In this document: one piece after another, positions 46,857-56,491 of the stretch
Layout of the letters: each line of letters starts with the position of its first letter
Position numbering within the stretch: position 1 is the first letter of the stretch
NCBI GenBank assembly: GCA_958296065.1
Contig: CATQHX010000010.1
Location: 124,001 to 188,000, forward strand
Reading direction: 5' to 3'
DNA length: 64,000 nucleotides
Source: Vicinamibacterales bacterium
GTDB taxonomy: Bacteria; Acidobacteriota; Vicinamibacteria; Vicinamibacterales; UBA8438
Program-made: the position numbers and the translations under genes
Notes under the pieces: generated by a model
What the model was told of the DNA's origin: nothing
The model's database searches: none
Seen by the model: only the letters and a program-made list of their open reading frames with translations

Positions 46857-48275
46857 TCAGGCGACGCGTTGTCGTCGTTTGCGCTCCTGCTTCTGCAGAA
46901 GCAACCCGATGCGATGCAGGTTGGCCGCCAGCACCGACAAGGCAACCGTGCGCGCAAACCCATCCGCGCCATGGCTTCGAACACGGTCGAGTCCGCGATG
47001 CTCCAATCCATTGATGGCAGACTCGACCGCCGGGTGCGCACGCCGCGCCGCCACAAAAGATTCTTCGGCTTCCCGCTCCTGGTTGGCCTTCGAAAGATAT
47101 CCTTTGCCCGGCAACGCGTTGACATCAAGCAGCCCATCGAGCCGGACCCGGTTGGCAGGACTGTGAAAGCCCCGGTCGAAACTGCACGCCCGCAACTCCG
47201 GATACAGTGCCTGCGCTTCCTGCACCATCGGCACCGCCACGTCCACGTCCTCGCCCTCCCATAGAATCTTGTGGTGAAGGATGAATTGATACTGATCCTC
47301 GATAAGAGCGACAGGAACCCCGAGTTCAACCGGCGTGCCCGCCTTGCCTTTCGAAATCCACCGCGTGTGCTCCTCGAAGATCGAAAAGACCTTCTCCTCG
47401 TGAGGAATCGTCTCGTCACGCAGAAGCCGCCGCTCCACCTGGTCAATCTGGCGCCGGCCGTGAGCGACAAAGCCGGCGATGGAGCGACAGGTGAATTCGG
47501 CCGCGCCCTGCTCCCGCAACGCGTCCAGCGTCGAATCTGCCCGCTCCACCAGCGCCCGGCAGCGCTCCACATACGCCTCCACCCGCTCCGGATGCCGCTT
47601 CGCCCGCCGTGTCGAGCGCACCTTGTTGAACAGCTTCCTGACCTCTCGGGTCAGATGGCGCCACTGACGCCAACCATGCATCCCGTATTTTTCAGCCGCC
47701 CGCCCAGTCTCCCGCACCAGACAACGCACGGCGTCCCACAACAGGTTGACGTCCGTCGGATAATGCGCGTCGGTTTCGACCACGAACGAATCACACCGCC
47801 CGCGCAATGGCTCGCCAGGCTTTTTTTTAGCGACCTTGTGACCGCTCTCCACCACCAGGCGCCCCACCGCTGACAACAACTCCGGCGTCAACAACGACAC
47901 GTTGTCCACCACGGTCTGGTACTCGTAGTGCGTCTTGTCGCCGAAGTCACTGTGGCCCAGGAACGCGCGTATCGTATCGTGATGGTTCGTCAATTCATGA
48001 AGACGGTCGAAGTCGCAGCCCAGCCCCTGCTTCAAGACTCCCAGCACCAGGACCTGCCACAGGTCCATTCCCGGCCGCCCGACCGTGCGGTCCGCCTCCG
48101 GCAGAATATGCTCGTCCAGCAGCGCATACAACTGCTCGCGCGACACCTCGTCACACCAGATGTGTTGAAGCCCCTTCAACACCGCGGGAATATCGTCCCG
48201 CGACTTCGGGTTGATCCAGACCTTGTCGATGGCTACCTCACCGAGCTGGAGCTGCGACCTGTGAACTTCTCTCAT
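46857..48275 (-). CDS. ISNCY-family transposase
   Basis: The start MREVHRSQLQLGEVAIDKVW at 48275 is the typical family start, giving 472 residues. Family features: INPKSRDDIPAVLKGLQHIW, DLWQVLVLGVLKQGL, VVETDAHYPTDVNLLWDAVR (acidic core) and ARRAHPAVESAINGLEHRGL near the C-terminus. No break is seen. The word GGACACTA stands on both sides, at 46792-46799 and 48416-48423, and may be the target duplication; clear inverted repeats were not found by eye. The element separates the giant helicase from the second defence block and has probably cut that operon. Confidence 0.85.
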   Translation of the reverse strand: MREVHRSQLQLGEVAIDKVWINPKSRDDIPAVLKGLQHIWCDEVSREQLYALLDEHILPEADRTVGRPGMDLWQVLVLGVLKQGLGCDFDRLHELTNHHDTIRAFLGHSDFGDKTHYEYQTVVDNVSLLTPELLSAVGRLVVESGHKVAKKKPGEPLRGRCDSFVVETDAHYPTDVNLLWDAVRCLVRETGRAAEKYGMHGWRQWRHLTREVRKLFNKVRSTRRAKRHPERVEAYVERCRALVERADSTLDALREQGAAEFTCRSIAGFVAHGRRQIDQVERRLLRDETIPHEEKVFSIFEEHTRWISKGKAGTPVELGVPVALIEDQYQFILHHKILWEGEDVDVAVPMVQEAQALYPELRACSFDRGFHSPANRVRLDGLLDVNALPGKGYLSKANQEREAEESFVAARRAHPAVESAINGLEHRGLDRVRSHGADGFARTVALSVLAANLHRIGLLLQKQERKRRQRVA

Positions 48276-48489
48276 GATGTCAATGTCGCGAAGATGTGCC
48301 CGAAGTGGACCGATTCTCGGAAAACTACTCCCAAGAATACGACATCCCGACGATCTCCGCCACTTGAAATCCGACAGAGCTCCCGTAGAATCAATCACTT
48401 ACGGGGTTTTCTGGCGGACACTAGATAGGGCCCGATCCATGCGTCCGCCCCGTTGAAGCCGTTGAAGACGTGCTTGTAGGCCGGTGTAT

Positions 48490-48882
48490 TCAGGACACTG
48501 CGAGGAGTTCGAGCCCCGCGATGTCGCTGAAGTCACCGGGGTTGTGGGTGACCAGCGGCAAGCCATGGTTTCTGGCCGTTGCGGCAATCCACGCATCGTC
48601 GACGGCGATGGGCTGCGCGCGGCGTTCGCAACGAATGGCTCCCCACTCCCGGCAGATGCCAAGACTAAATGGGATCACGACATAGGTCTCTACGGTCTCC
48701 CTCAGTTTGGTCAGTCTCTCTTGCCCCCACCCGGCACGATACGCACCCTCATAGAGTTCCCCGACGGTCATGAAGGAAATAGCGAGTCTGTGTCCTTCCA
48801 GGCGTGGACGATATAGCTCCGCGAGCGAGTGCCCCCTCATCAGGAATGACACGACATTGGTGTCCAAGACGAGGGTGTTCAT
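48490..48882 (-). CDS. vapC: PIN-domain toxin (VapC-like)
   Basis: The 130-residue protein begins MNTLVLDTNVVSFLM with Asp7, has FMTVGELYEG with the second acid, and AVDDAWIAATARNHG with the third, then LVTHNPGDF. All PIN acids are present, so it should be an active ribonuclease. There is no free-standing antitoxin gene. The only gene close enough is the 451-residue one whose stop lies 12 bases upstream, and its last 60 residues look like an antitoxin. Confidence 0.88.
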   Translation of the reverse strand: MNTLVLDTNVVSFLMRGHSLAELYRPRLEGHRLAISFMTVGELYEGAYRAGWGQERLTKLRETVETYVVIPFSLGICREWGAIRCERRAQPIAVDDAWIAATARNHGLPLVTHNPGDFSDIAGLELLAVS

Positions 48883-48894
48883 CGCTCGTCCCCG

Positions 48895-50250
48895 TTACCC
48901 TGCGGATCGATCGAGGCGCCGGTCGTGAATTCCGTGCACAAACAGGTTGAAGTCATCATTGTCATCCCACAGGTCCGACGCAGCGCCGATGACTGCATCA
49001 AGGTGCTGCGGAACGACGATCCCCTGCTCGGAAGCGAGTTCATCGACTGTCGACTTTCTCCAGAAGTCCGTCAGCGTAGTAGGAGGGGACGCCTCCGGTC
49101 GTTCGTCCGCAGGTGCATCGACGCCGACCTTGAGTCGTTGGTGCCGCATTCGCTCCATCTCTCCGACGACCTTCATCGTTTCGATCAGCCGGTTGATTCT
49201 CCCCTGGTCGGGTGCTCGTTCCGAATGAACGGCATCGTTGCGTGTGCGGACAGCCTCCTTGCAGTCGATGATGGTATCTGTGACTTGTCGTTCATTTTGG
49301 TGGAATCCGCGAACCAGATCCGGGAGTTCATGGCAAACCAAATCCCAAAGTGTATCGTCCCGTTCGGCACCTGTCAGGCGCCTTACGGACCGTTCGAATT
49401 CGATGCCTGCAACCTGGGCTGCAAGCTCGACATTCGTCGCTAGCAGTGCTTCCGCGAGTTCCGCACGCGAAATGTCCGAGAAAAGCTGTCGCGTGAGATT
49501 CCCAACGCGGATTTCACGCAACTTCGCATCCTGCTTGAATTCTCGCTTGAGGGCCTTGCACTGCGTCCCGGGTAAGTGATTCGCCAGCAAGTTGTCCAGC
49601 ACGCCGACCTGCAACACCCAGAGGGCCATGTCGACTTCGGCCGCAGTTTCGAAACCCCTATCATCCCTTAGGATCCGGAGGTTTGTCAAGTACGCTCGAT
49701 ATTTCTCCGGATGCCGACGGAACGAACCGAGGCCAAGAACCTTTTCTACGGGAGGACTCATAATGCCATAATGTTTCGGCACGAGGAATCTCAAGATCAC
49801 AGACACGGGTTCGATCTGTCGGAACACCAGAAATAGACCTGTGATCGCCTTGGTCTCTCTCTTCGGCAGGTTCCAGAAGTCCCACTGCGTCGACTCGATG
49901 ACCGATTCGATCTCGTCTCTCGCCGGCCAGTACCCGAACACATCCGCGTCCCAGACCCTGCTGTCCCGGATTCTGTCTATGTCGTCATATGTCAGCTTAC
50001 GCCGTGACCGGATCCGCGCGGTTGCATCTTCTATCCTTTCGAGATGTTGCGTGCGACCGTACCGGACTCTGGTCAGGAGCTCAAAAAGTTCACGACACCG
50101 GTGCAGGTAATCTCGTTCCACTTGCGCCACCCCATCACAACAGCCATCTGAGACACAATTATGCAGAAGTTCACCGAGTTCCTCAAGTGTGTGCTCTGAG
50201 TTTTGACCTGCCCGTCTCGCGCGGCGTACATTCGGTAGAAGCGGGGTCAA
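48895..50250 (-). CDS. Large unknown protein ending in a VapC-antitoxin-like tail
   Basis: The start is uncertain; TTG 50250 is the best candidate because the divergent helicase begins at 50288. The product is about 451 residues. The N-terminal 380 residues are soluble and largely helical (for example DDIDRIRDSRVWDADVFGYW, FWNLPKRETKAITGLFLVFR); I do not recognise them. The last 60, LTDFWRKSTVDELASEQGIV then DAVIGAASDLWDDNDDFNLF, match the pattern of short antitoxins that precede PIN toxins (DELA-EQG and a D-LW-x-D/E-x-D/E-F box). The PIN gene follows 12 bases later. So the antitoxin seems to have been fused to a larger protein, perhaps a phage sensor. Confidence 0.65.
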   Translation of the reverse strand: MTPLLPNVRRARRAGQNSEHTLEELGELLHNCVSDGCCDGVAQVERDYLHRCRELFELLTRVRYGRTQHLERIEDATARIRSRRKLTYDDIDRIRDSRVWDADVFGYWPARDEIESVIESTQWDFWNLPKRETKAITGLFLVFRQIEPVSVILRFLVPKHYGIMSPPVEKVLGLGSFRRHPEKYRAYLTNLRILRDDRGFETAAEVDMALWVLQVGVLDNLLANHLPGTQCKALKREFKQDAKLREIRVGNLTRQLFSDISRAELAEALLATNVELAAQVAGIEFERSVRRLTGAERDDTLWDLVCHELPDLVRGFHQNERQVTDTIIDCKEAVRTRNDAVHSERAPDQGRINRLIETMKVVGEMERMRHQRLKVGVDAPADERPEASPPTTLTDFWRKSTVDELASEQGIVVPQHLDAVIGAASDLWDDNDDFNLFVHGIHDRRLDRSAG

Positions 50251-50287
50251 GCCAACTGCGCTGGAAGTGTGCCCCGAGGGAGCATTG

Positions 50288-52393
50288 ATGCCCGGAAGAC
50301 CGAAGATGGCGATGTCCAGTGATTTCCTGGACGCCTTCGCGAAGCTGCCCAAGCCGCAGCAGCGGGGGGTGAGGACCCTCATCTCCCGCTTCAATGCCGA
50401 CTCGACCGCCAGTGGCCTCAACTACGAGCGGATCCACGCGGCCCGCGACCCTGCCATGCGGTCGCTGCGCATCGATCAGGGCTACCGAGCGATCGTGCTC
50501 AAGCCCGAGCACGGCGGCGTCCACATGCTCTTGTGGGCCGACAAGCACGACGCCGCTTACACGTGGGCGGAGCGGCACGAGTGCCGCATCAACGCCGAGA
50601 CTGGCGCATTGCAGGTGTACGAGCCCCACACGGAACCGGACGCCGCGGCGGCGGCGCTGGCCGAAGCTGCCGGCCCACCGTTGGCCTTCCGCAACCTGCG
50701 GGACCGGGAGCTGGCCCGACTCGGAGTCCCGGTCGCCATGCTGGCCGAGGCGCGGACCGTGCGCGACGATGCCGAACTCGACGCCATGCAGTCCCGCCTG
50801 CCCCTGGAGGCGTACGAGGCGCTCTTCCTCTATCTGGCCGGGGAGAGCTACGAGGATCTCGTTCGCGAGCGGGAGGCTCCGGAGGAACCGGTCGACACCA
50901 GGGACTTCGCCGCGGCGCTGGCGCGGGACGACTCGCGCGGCCGCTTCGTCGTGGTCGACGATGAGCTGGAGCTCGAAGCGATGCTCAACGCACCGCTGGA
51001 GCGGTGGCGGGTGTTCCTCCACCCGTCGCAGCGCCGGCTGGTCGAACGGCAATGGAACGGTCCCACGCGGGTGCTGGGTGCGGCCGGCACCGGCAAGACG
51101 GTGGTCGCCATGCACCGCGCGCGGTGGCTTGCGCGGAACATGCCCGGGCGCGGCCGCATTCTGTTCATCACGTTCACGAAGAATCTGGCGGCCGACATCA
51201 AGCACAACCTGGGGGCGATCTGCAAGCCGGAGGAGTCCGCGCGCATCGACGTCACGAATCTCGACCGCTGGGTGACCCGCTTCCTCCAGGGCCGGCGCTA
51301 CGAGTTCCGCATCGGATTCGGCCGTAACCGGGAAGCGTGGCAGCGAGCCCTGGATTTGAAGTCGGCCGAGCTCGACGTTCCCGACGCCTTCTATGACGAC
51401 GAGTGGGAGCAGGTCGTCCAGGCGCACGGCGTCACGAGCAGGGAAGAGTACCTGCGCGTGTCGCGGGTGGGGCGCGGCGCACGGCTGAACCGGGCCGCTC
51501 GCGTCGAGGCTTGGCGCGTGTTCGAGGAGTACCGCACGCAGCTCGCCGAGCGGGGCGTGAAGGAGGTGGACGACGCGTACCGGGACGCCGCCTCCCTCCT
51601 CCAGAACGACCGGGGCGCACTGGATTACGTGGCGGTGATCGTGGACGAAGCGCAGGACATGGGCGCCCAGGCGTACCGGTTGGTCCGCCACATCGTGCCC
51701 GCCGGCGCCAACGACCTCTTCGTCGTCGGCGACGGCCACCAGCGCATCTACGGCCGCAACAAGGTCGTGCTCGGCCGTTGCGGCATCGACGTCCGCGGTC
51801 GTTCCCGGAAGCTGCGCCTGAACTACCGCACCACCGAAGAAACTCGCTCGTGGGCCGCTCGCTTCCTGGCCGGTCGTGCGGTCGACGACCTGGACGGCGG
51901 CCTCGACGTCGACAAAGGAATCACGTCGCTGACCCGCGGGCCCGAACCATTGCTAGAGCACTTCGACAACCGTCACGAGCAGTCCGCGTTCATCGTCGCC
52001 TATCTGAAGCAGGTGAAGGCCGAGGACGCCTCGCTGCGGGGCGTCTGTATCGTTGCCCGCACGCGGCGGGAGCGCGACGCCATCGCCGCCACGCTGACGG
52101 AGCATGGTCTGACGCACGTCGCACTCGAAGCGGGGGTCGTCGACGTAGCGGAGACGGAAGGCGTCCGACTCGCCACCATGCATCGCGTCAAGGGACTGGA
52201 GTTCGATCGCGTCATCATGGCCAGCATCAACGCGGACCTCGTGCCCCTGCCTGCCGCAATCGATGCACGCGGCGACGCCGTGGAGCGGGAATCGGCGGAG
52301 ACCGAGGAACGGGCGCTCGTCTACGTGGCCGCCACGCGCGCCAAGAAGGAGCTCGTCGTGTTGAGTTGCGGGAAGCCAAGCAGGTTCTTGTAA
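50288..52393 (+). CDS. RelE-like domain fused to UvrD-family helicase
   Basis: ATG 50288 follows a GAGGGAG site; two further Met codons within nine residues are alternatives. Length 701. Residues 8-100 resemble RelE/HigB (DFLDAFAKLPKPQQRGVRTL, MRSLRIDQGYRAIVLK, HMLLWADKHDAAYTWAERH). The helicase begins near 242: HPSQ, Walker A GAAGTGKT (264-271), VIVDEAQDMG near 450, LNYRTTEE near 515, MHRVKGLEFDRVIM near 632 and YVAATRAKKELVVL near 676. Domain order is the same as in the 11409 gene, but this one has longer helicase inserts. Divergent from the antitoxin-tail gene, with 37 bases between the starts, so a shared promoter region is likely. Confidence 0.85.
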   Translation: MPGRPKMAMSSDFLDAFAKLPKPQQRGVRTLISRFNADSTASGLNYERIHAARDPAMRSLRIDQGYRAIVLKPEHGGVHMLLWADKHDAAYTWAERHECRINAETGALQVYEPHTEPDAAAAALAEAAGPPLAFRNLRDRELARLGVPVAMLAEARTVRDDAELDAMQSRLPLEAYEALFLYLAGESYEDLVREREAPEEPVDTRDFAAALARDDSRGRFVVVDDELELEAMLNAPLERWRVFLHPSQRRLVERQWNGPTRVLGAAGTGKTVVAMHRARWLARNMPGRGRILFITFTKNLAADIKHNLGAICKPEESARIDVTNLDRWVTRFLQGRRYEFRIGFGRNREAWQRALDLKSAELDVPDAFYDDEWEQVVQAHGVTSREEYLRVSRVGRGARLNRAARVEAWRVFEEYRTQLAERGVKEVDDAYRDAASLLQNDRGALDYVAVIVDEAQDMGAQAYRLVRHIVPAGANDLFVVGDGHQRIYGRNKVVLGRCGIDVRGRSRKLRLNYRTTEETRSWAARFLAGRAVDDLDGGLDVDKGITSLTRGPEPLLEHFDNRHEQSAFIVAYLKQVKAEDASLRGVCIVARTRRERDAIAATLTEHGLTHVALEAGVVDVAETEGVRLATMHRVKGLEFDRVIMASINADLVPLPAAIDARGDAVERESAETEERALVYVAATRAKKELVVLSCGKPSRFL

Positions 52394-52462
52394 GGCCTTG
52401 GCGACAGCCCGGACGTCCAACAGCGAGGCTACTCCTACAGAGAAACTCAGGTGATCACTGAC

Positions 52463-53692
52463 TCAGGCGGTCTTCACTTCGACCTCCACTCGAAGGTCCT
52501 GCAGACGCCGGAGGAGGTGCTGGGTGACGCGGTGCTTGTCGCGGTTCGCCAGGTACCGGCCGCCGAGGTCATGGTAGTCCGTCTCGTCGCGGAGCATGAA
52601 GTAGGCAGCGGTCAGCATGGAAGCGGCGACCGCGATGATCGCCTTCTTCGGGCCGCGCCGGCCCTTGAGCCGTCGAAACTGCGCCTGCAGATAGCTCCCG
52701 TTCTTCCGGGTCGCCGCCCACGCGGCCTGGACCAGCACCGTCTTCAACCAGGGAGTCGCGTGACGGATCCGGGTCGAGCGGCGCTTCCCCGCACTCTCGT
52801 CCAGCCGCGGGCACAGGCCCGCCCAAGAGACCAGATGGCCCGGATCGGGAAACCGCGTCATGTCCACGCCGACCTCGGCGACGATCACCCGCGCGACCGT
52901 CTCACTGACCCCAGGCATCGTCGTCAGCCGGTCGGCCGCCTCGCGAAAAGGGAGCAGCACCTCGTCAGCCTGCCGCTCCACGTTCTCCACGGCCGCACGC
53001 AGCGCATCGATCTGCGTCAGGTGCAGTTGCAGCAGGAAACGATGATGAGCCGTCACCCGCCCGTGTACCGCGGCGACGATGTCCGCGCGGCTGGCCTTCA
53101 GGCGCACGTCGGTGCAATCGGCCAGCCGCTCGGGATCGGTCTCCCCGGCGATCAGCGCCGCGAGGATCGCCCGGCCGCTGGCGCCCAGGATGTCGCTGAC
53201 CACGCGCGTCAGCTTCACGTTCGCGTCTTCGAGTGTCTTCTGCAGCCGCTGCGTGTGCCGCGCGACCTCGCCGACGAGTTGCTTGCGGGTCCGCGTCAGG
53301 TCGCGCAGTTCCTGGATCGGGGCCGGAGGCACGAAGCTGCCCTCAATCAGCCCGTGCGCCAGCAGGTCGGCGATCCAGGCCGCGTCCTTCCGGTCCCTCT
53401 TGCGGCCCGGAACGTTGCGGATGTGCTGCGCGTTGGCAAGCACCAGCGTGAACGACTCCTCGTCTTCGAGGATGTGCCACACCGGCTTCCAGTACACCCC
53501 GGTCGCCTCCATCGCCACGTGCGTGCAGCCCGCCTCGCTCAGCCATGCCGCCAGATCGAGCAGCCCCGCCGTCGTGGTCGCGAACTCCTGATGCTCGGTC
53601 GTGACCTTCCGACCGGCCGCCACGCGCACGCAGGCATTCACTTGCCGCGAGTGCACATCCAACACGGCGCACCGGGCATGCAAGACTTCCAT
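52463..53692 (-). CDS. IS110-family transposase, intact
   Basis: The 409-residue transposase has the DEDD N-terminal domain (AVLDVHSRQVNACV, VAMEATGVYWKPVW, GRKRDRKDAAWIADLLAHG) and the C-terminal helix-hairpin region with LTTMPGVSETVARVIVAEVG and LVSWAGLCPRLDESAGKRRS. No frameshift is seen. IS110 elements move without ordinary inverted repeats through a bridge RNA from the flanking non-coding ends; the 53693-53886 segment upstream of the start is the natural place for it. A diverged piece of the 3' end is repeated at 54294-54357. Confidence 0.88.
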   Translation of the reverse strand: MEVLHARCAVLDVHSRQVNACVRVAAGRKVTTEHQEFATTTAGLLDLAAWLSEAGCTHVAMEATGVYWKPVWHILEDEESFTLVLANAQHIRNVPGRKRDRKDAAWIADLLAHGLIEGSFVPPAPIQELRDLTRTRKQLVGEVARHTQRLQKTLEDANVKLTRVVSDILGASGRAILAALIAGETDPERLADCTDVRLKASRADIVAAVHGRVTAHHRFLLQLHLTQIDALRAAVENVERQADEVLLPFREAADRLTTMPGVSETVARVIVAEVGVDMTRFPDPGHLVSWAGLCPRLDESAGKRRSTRIRHATPWLKTVLVQAAWAATRKNGSYLQAQFRRLKGRRGPKKAIIAVAASMLTAAYFMLRDETDYHDLGGRYLANRDKHRVTQHLLRRLQDLRVEVEVKTA

Positions 53693-53886
53693 GCGTCACC
53701 TCCTGATCCCAAGGGCGCTGGCGTGGTGTCCGCCGGTACGGAATCTAGAGGACGCGCTCACCGGACGATCCGGCCTCGCAATGTGGGGTGCTCGCCGGAC
53801 TCCCGGTCCAACTAACAAACGGGCTCTCGACACCATAGAGAAACCGACATCTGTGCCAGCGACACGCTCCACACAATACCCCTGTT

Positions 53887-54144
53887 TCATGCATGCGCGC
53901 GTCCGATCGTGCGCGCGACGCTGTACTTCGGAGGAATGCTCAGGCACAGGTGCACGTGGTCCGCCATCGCCTTCCCTTCGATCAGCTCCACGCCCCGCTG
54001 CTCGCATAGCTCCCGCAGAATCTGCCCGACCCGCCTCCGAAGTCGCCCGTAGAACACCTTCCTCCGGTACTTCGGAATGATGACCACGTGGTACTTGCAT
54101 TCCCATCTCACGTGGGCCAGACTCCGCCAATCATGCTTGAGTAG
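53887..54144 (-). pseudogene. tnpA: IS200/IS605 TnpA, C-terminally truncated
   Basis: The reading LKHDWRSLAHVRWECKYHVV and IIPKYRRKVFYGRLRRRVGQ, then DHVHLCLSIPPKYSVA, is that of an IS200-type Y1 transposase, with HUH motif HVH. After PPKYSVARTIG the frame ends as RAHA; the helix with the catalytic Tyr is absent, and no standard start codon fits the ribosome site AAGGAG. It is dead. The remnant lies between the two IS110 ends. Confidence 0.8.
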
Positions 54145-54293
54145 GTTCTCCTTCCTGGCCCGAAACGGCCTTCCCCGGAAGGGGAACCTACGCCTTTCCC
54201 GCAACACGCCGGATCGCTCGAAGCTCTTCGGGTCACACGGCCAGAGGCCGTGGGTTTAGCTCGTACTAACAAGAAACTCATGGTGGGGTGGCG

Positions 54294-54357
54294 GCTCAGG
54301 CGGTCTTCACTTCGGCCTCCACCCGAGGTCGTGCAGACGCCGGAGGAGCCGCTGGGC
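54294..54357. repeat. Diverged copy of the IS110 3' end
   Basis: About 60 bases, starting CTCAGGCGGTCTTCACTTCG, match 52462-52520 with a few changes. This covers the last codons of the transposase gene. It shows that a second IS110 copy, or an end of it, was once here. Confidence 0.75.
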
Positions 54358-54380
54358 ACGCGAGTTGAACTGCAAATGGG

Positions 54381-54485
54381 TATTTCGCTGAACGTGAACA
54401 CCGATTCCGGGGAACGTGAACACCGATTTCGGCGAACGTGAACGCTCGTCGGAGCGTAGCGACGTTGCTCAGTCAGTTCCCTCCC
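54381..54485. repeat. Right end of outer IS21-family element (multiple terminal repeats)
   Basis: GTGAACACCGATT recurs at about 54395 and 54418, followed by CGAACGTGAACGCTCGTCGG. The reverse complement of 60621-60711 has the same words in the same order, so the two are inverted ends of one element. The segment 13639-13745 is a third copy. Confidence 0.75.
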
Positions 54486-54762
54486 ATCGGCGCCGCGACG
54501 GATCTTCGAGATCCTACTCTTGTCTTCCTGATCGAAAGTACAGAAGAAAGTGCCTGTGGAGCCTGTGGGCGCCGCTTGCGGCGTCCAAGGTGTTGTGGGA
54601 AACGCGCCTTCTGCGAGGCCGCAGTCAACGTTGAGCGTATCGCGCGCGTTTTCCACAGCACCGGCAGGATCCACAGGCCGCTCGGGCCCGGCAGCAGTGT
54701 CGCGGATGTCGCGGACGTGATCGTGCTCGGTGCTCGGTGCGATGTCGTCGCCGGCCGCGTGC

Positions 54763-54936
54763 TCATGTCGCCTCCTTCCGGCCGCGGGCTGGTGCGTCGT
54801 GCGTCCGCCGCATCGAGCGCCCCTTCAGGTCGATGCGGTGCGCGTCGTGGAGCAGGCGGTCGCAAATGGCGTCGGCCTGATTGGGGTCGCCGATGACGGC
54901 GTGCCAGTCGGTCACCGGCAACTGGCTGGCGATCTG
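54763..54936 (-). pseudogene. istB: C-terminal remnant of IstB (outer IS21 element)
   Basis: The minus strand reads IASQLPVTDWHAVIGDPNQA, DAICDRLLHDAHRIDLKGRS and ends RKEAT with TGA at 54763-54765. This is the end of an IstB ATPase; Walker motifs are missing. It lies just inside the right end of the outer IS21-family element and so belongs to it. Confidence 0.8.
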
Positions 54937-54941
54937 TCAAC

Positions 54942-54989
54942 GGTCATTCAAAATTCCCCCACCCGCGGTCATCGAAAATTCCCCCACCC
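54942..54989. repeat. End of inner IS21 element (two direct repeats)
   Basis: GGTCATTCAAAATTCCCCC and GGTCATCGAAAATTCCCCC, each followed by ACCC, lie 25 bases apart. These are terminal repeats of the inner IS21 element, whose istB gene starts further right. The sequence between 54990 and 55116 holds palindrome-rich non-coding DNA. Confidence 0.75.
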
Positions 54990-55116
54990 CTGGTTGAAAA
55001 CATCGATGAAGTGAGTGCCTGTGGGGGCTGTGGGCAGGCCGTCTTCGGCCTGTCCAAGGCGTTGTGGGCGCGTCTGCGCGTCCACATAGCCGGCAGCGTC
55101 CACAGGCTCCCATCGC

Positions 55117-55893
55117 TCACGCTCCCGCTGTCGTCGGCTTGACCACCCCCGACTTCAGCTTGTCCTTCAGCCGATACGAATCGCCCCGGATGCTGATCGT
55201 CGTCGCGTGATGCAGAATCCGGTCGAGGATCGCGCTGGCGATCACCCGGTCGCCGAAGACGTCGCCCCAGCTCCCGAAGCTCTGGTTGCTGGTCAGGATC
55301 ATCGGCCCCCGCTCGTAGCGCCGGCTGATGAGCTGGAAGAACAACGTCGCCGCCTGCCGGTCGATCGGCAGATACCCGATCTCGTCGATGATCAACAGCC
55401 GCGGGATCGTGAAGACCTTCAGCTTCTCGTCGAAGCGGCCCTCGTTCAGCGCCTTGGTCAACGTCGTCAGCATCGCCGCGGCCGTGGTGAACAGCACCCG
55501 GTAGCCGTGCTCTATCGCCTTGAGCCCGAGACCCACGGCCAGATGAGTTTTCCCGACCCCGGGTGGACCGAGCAGGACCAGGTTCTCCCCGTGCTCGACG
55601 AAGTGGCACAGACTCAGCTTCTGGATCTGCTTCCGGTCGACCGAGGGCTGGTAGCCGAAGTCGAAGCTGTCGAGCCCCTTGATGAACGGGAACCGCGCCA
55701 GGTTCGTCCTCATCGTGACGTGCTTGGCGGTCTTCGCCGACACCTCCTCGGTCAACAGGCCGTCGAGGAAGTCGGCATACGACAGCTCCTTCTTCGTGGC
55801 TTCCTGCAGCAGCGCTTCGAGCCGCTCACGGACCGTATTCAGGCGCAGCCGCTGCAGGTGCTCGTCGAGCCGGACCATCTGCGGCGACGTCAT
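55117..55893 (-). CDS. istB: IstB ATPase of the inner IS21 element, intact
   Basis: The 258-residue AAA+ helper has Walker [12 protein letters not shown], Walker [12 protein letters not shown] and the sensor [11 protein letters not shown], all in order. IstB assembles with the IstA transposase and target DNA. It overlaps the istA stop by ATGA. Because istA is truncated, it cannot drive transposition by itself. Length and motifs are normal. Confidence 0.92.
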   Translation of the reverse strand: MTSPQMVRLDEHLQRLRLNTVRERLEALLQEATKKELSYADFLDGLLTEEVSAKTAKHVTMRTNLARFPFIKGLDSFDFGYQPSVDRKQIQKLSLCHFVEHGENLVLLGPPGVGKTHLAVGLGLKAIEHGYRVLFTTAAAMLTTLTKALNEGRFDEKLKVFTIPRLLIIDEIGYLPIDRQAATLFFQLISRRYERGPMILTSNQSFGSWGDVFGDRVIASAILDRILHHATTISIRGDSYRLKDKLKSGVVKPTTAGA

Positions 55894-56457
55894 TGCGCAC
55901 CCCCGAGGCCGTAGGCCGACTCGTAGCAGGCGAGGTCGCGGATCTCGACGTCGAGCGGGACCGCCTCGGTCGAGCGCCCGCCCGTCGAATAGCGCACGCG
56001 CGCATTGCGGGCGATTGGTCCGGGACCGTGCTCGGGCAGGATCCGGAGCTGGTGTCGGCCGTCGAGCACCGGGTGGGTGGCGACCAGCTGGCCGCGGTGC
56101 CGCATCTGCAGGAAGCCGTTGCGTCGCATTACCTCGACCGGCTGACCGATCAGCGTGAACGGCACCGAGTAGCGGTTCGTGTCGACGGTGACCAGGTAGT
56201 CGGTCGCCACCACCCGCGTCAGCGGCGCCTCGAGTCGGAACGCACGGCCCGGTGGCGCCGGAACCAGCGAGTCACGCTCGCGAGCGAACCGGTCAATCGG
56301 ACGCTCGTGCGTCGTCCCGTGCACGCGCACGTCGGCCACCGTCGCCATCCACTCCTGCAACTGCTCGTTGAAGTCGAGGTCGTCACGGAATCGCCGGCCC
56401 GCCAGGAAATTCCGCTTGAAATACTTCACACCCGACTCGACCTTTCCCTTCGTCAAG
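55890..56457 (-). pseudogene. istA: IstA of the inner IS21, C-terminal part only
   Basis: Sense starts at about 56457 with TKGKVESGVKYFKRNFLAGR and continues to the stop at 55890 (for example TDYLVTVDTNRYSVPFTLIG). This is the part after the last catalytic Glu. Upstream of 56457 the frame loses similarity, where the serine-recombinase element begins. The catalytic DDE core is missing. Confidence 0.85.
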
Positions 56458-56491
56458 GCTCCAGTCTGCACAGGATGCTGCTGAAGCACCG

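Noticed and set aside
46792-48423. GGACACTA as proven target duplication of the ISNCY element
   Set aside because: Eight-base match alone without clear inverted repeats; kept only as a possibility.
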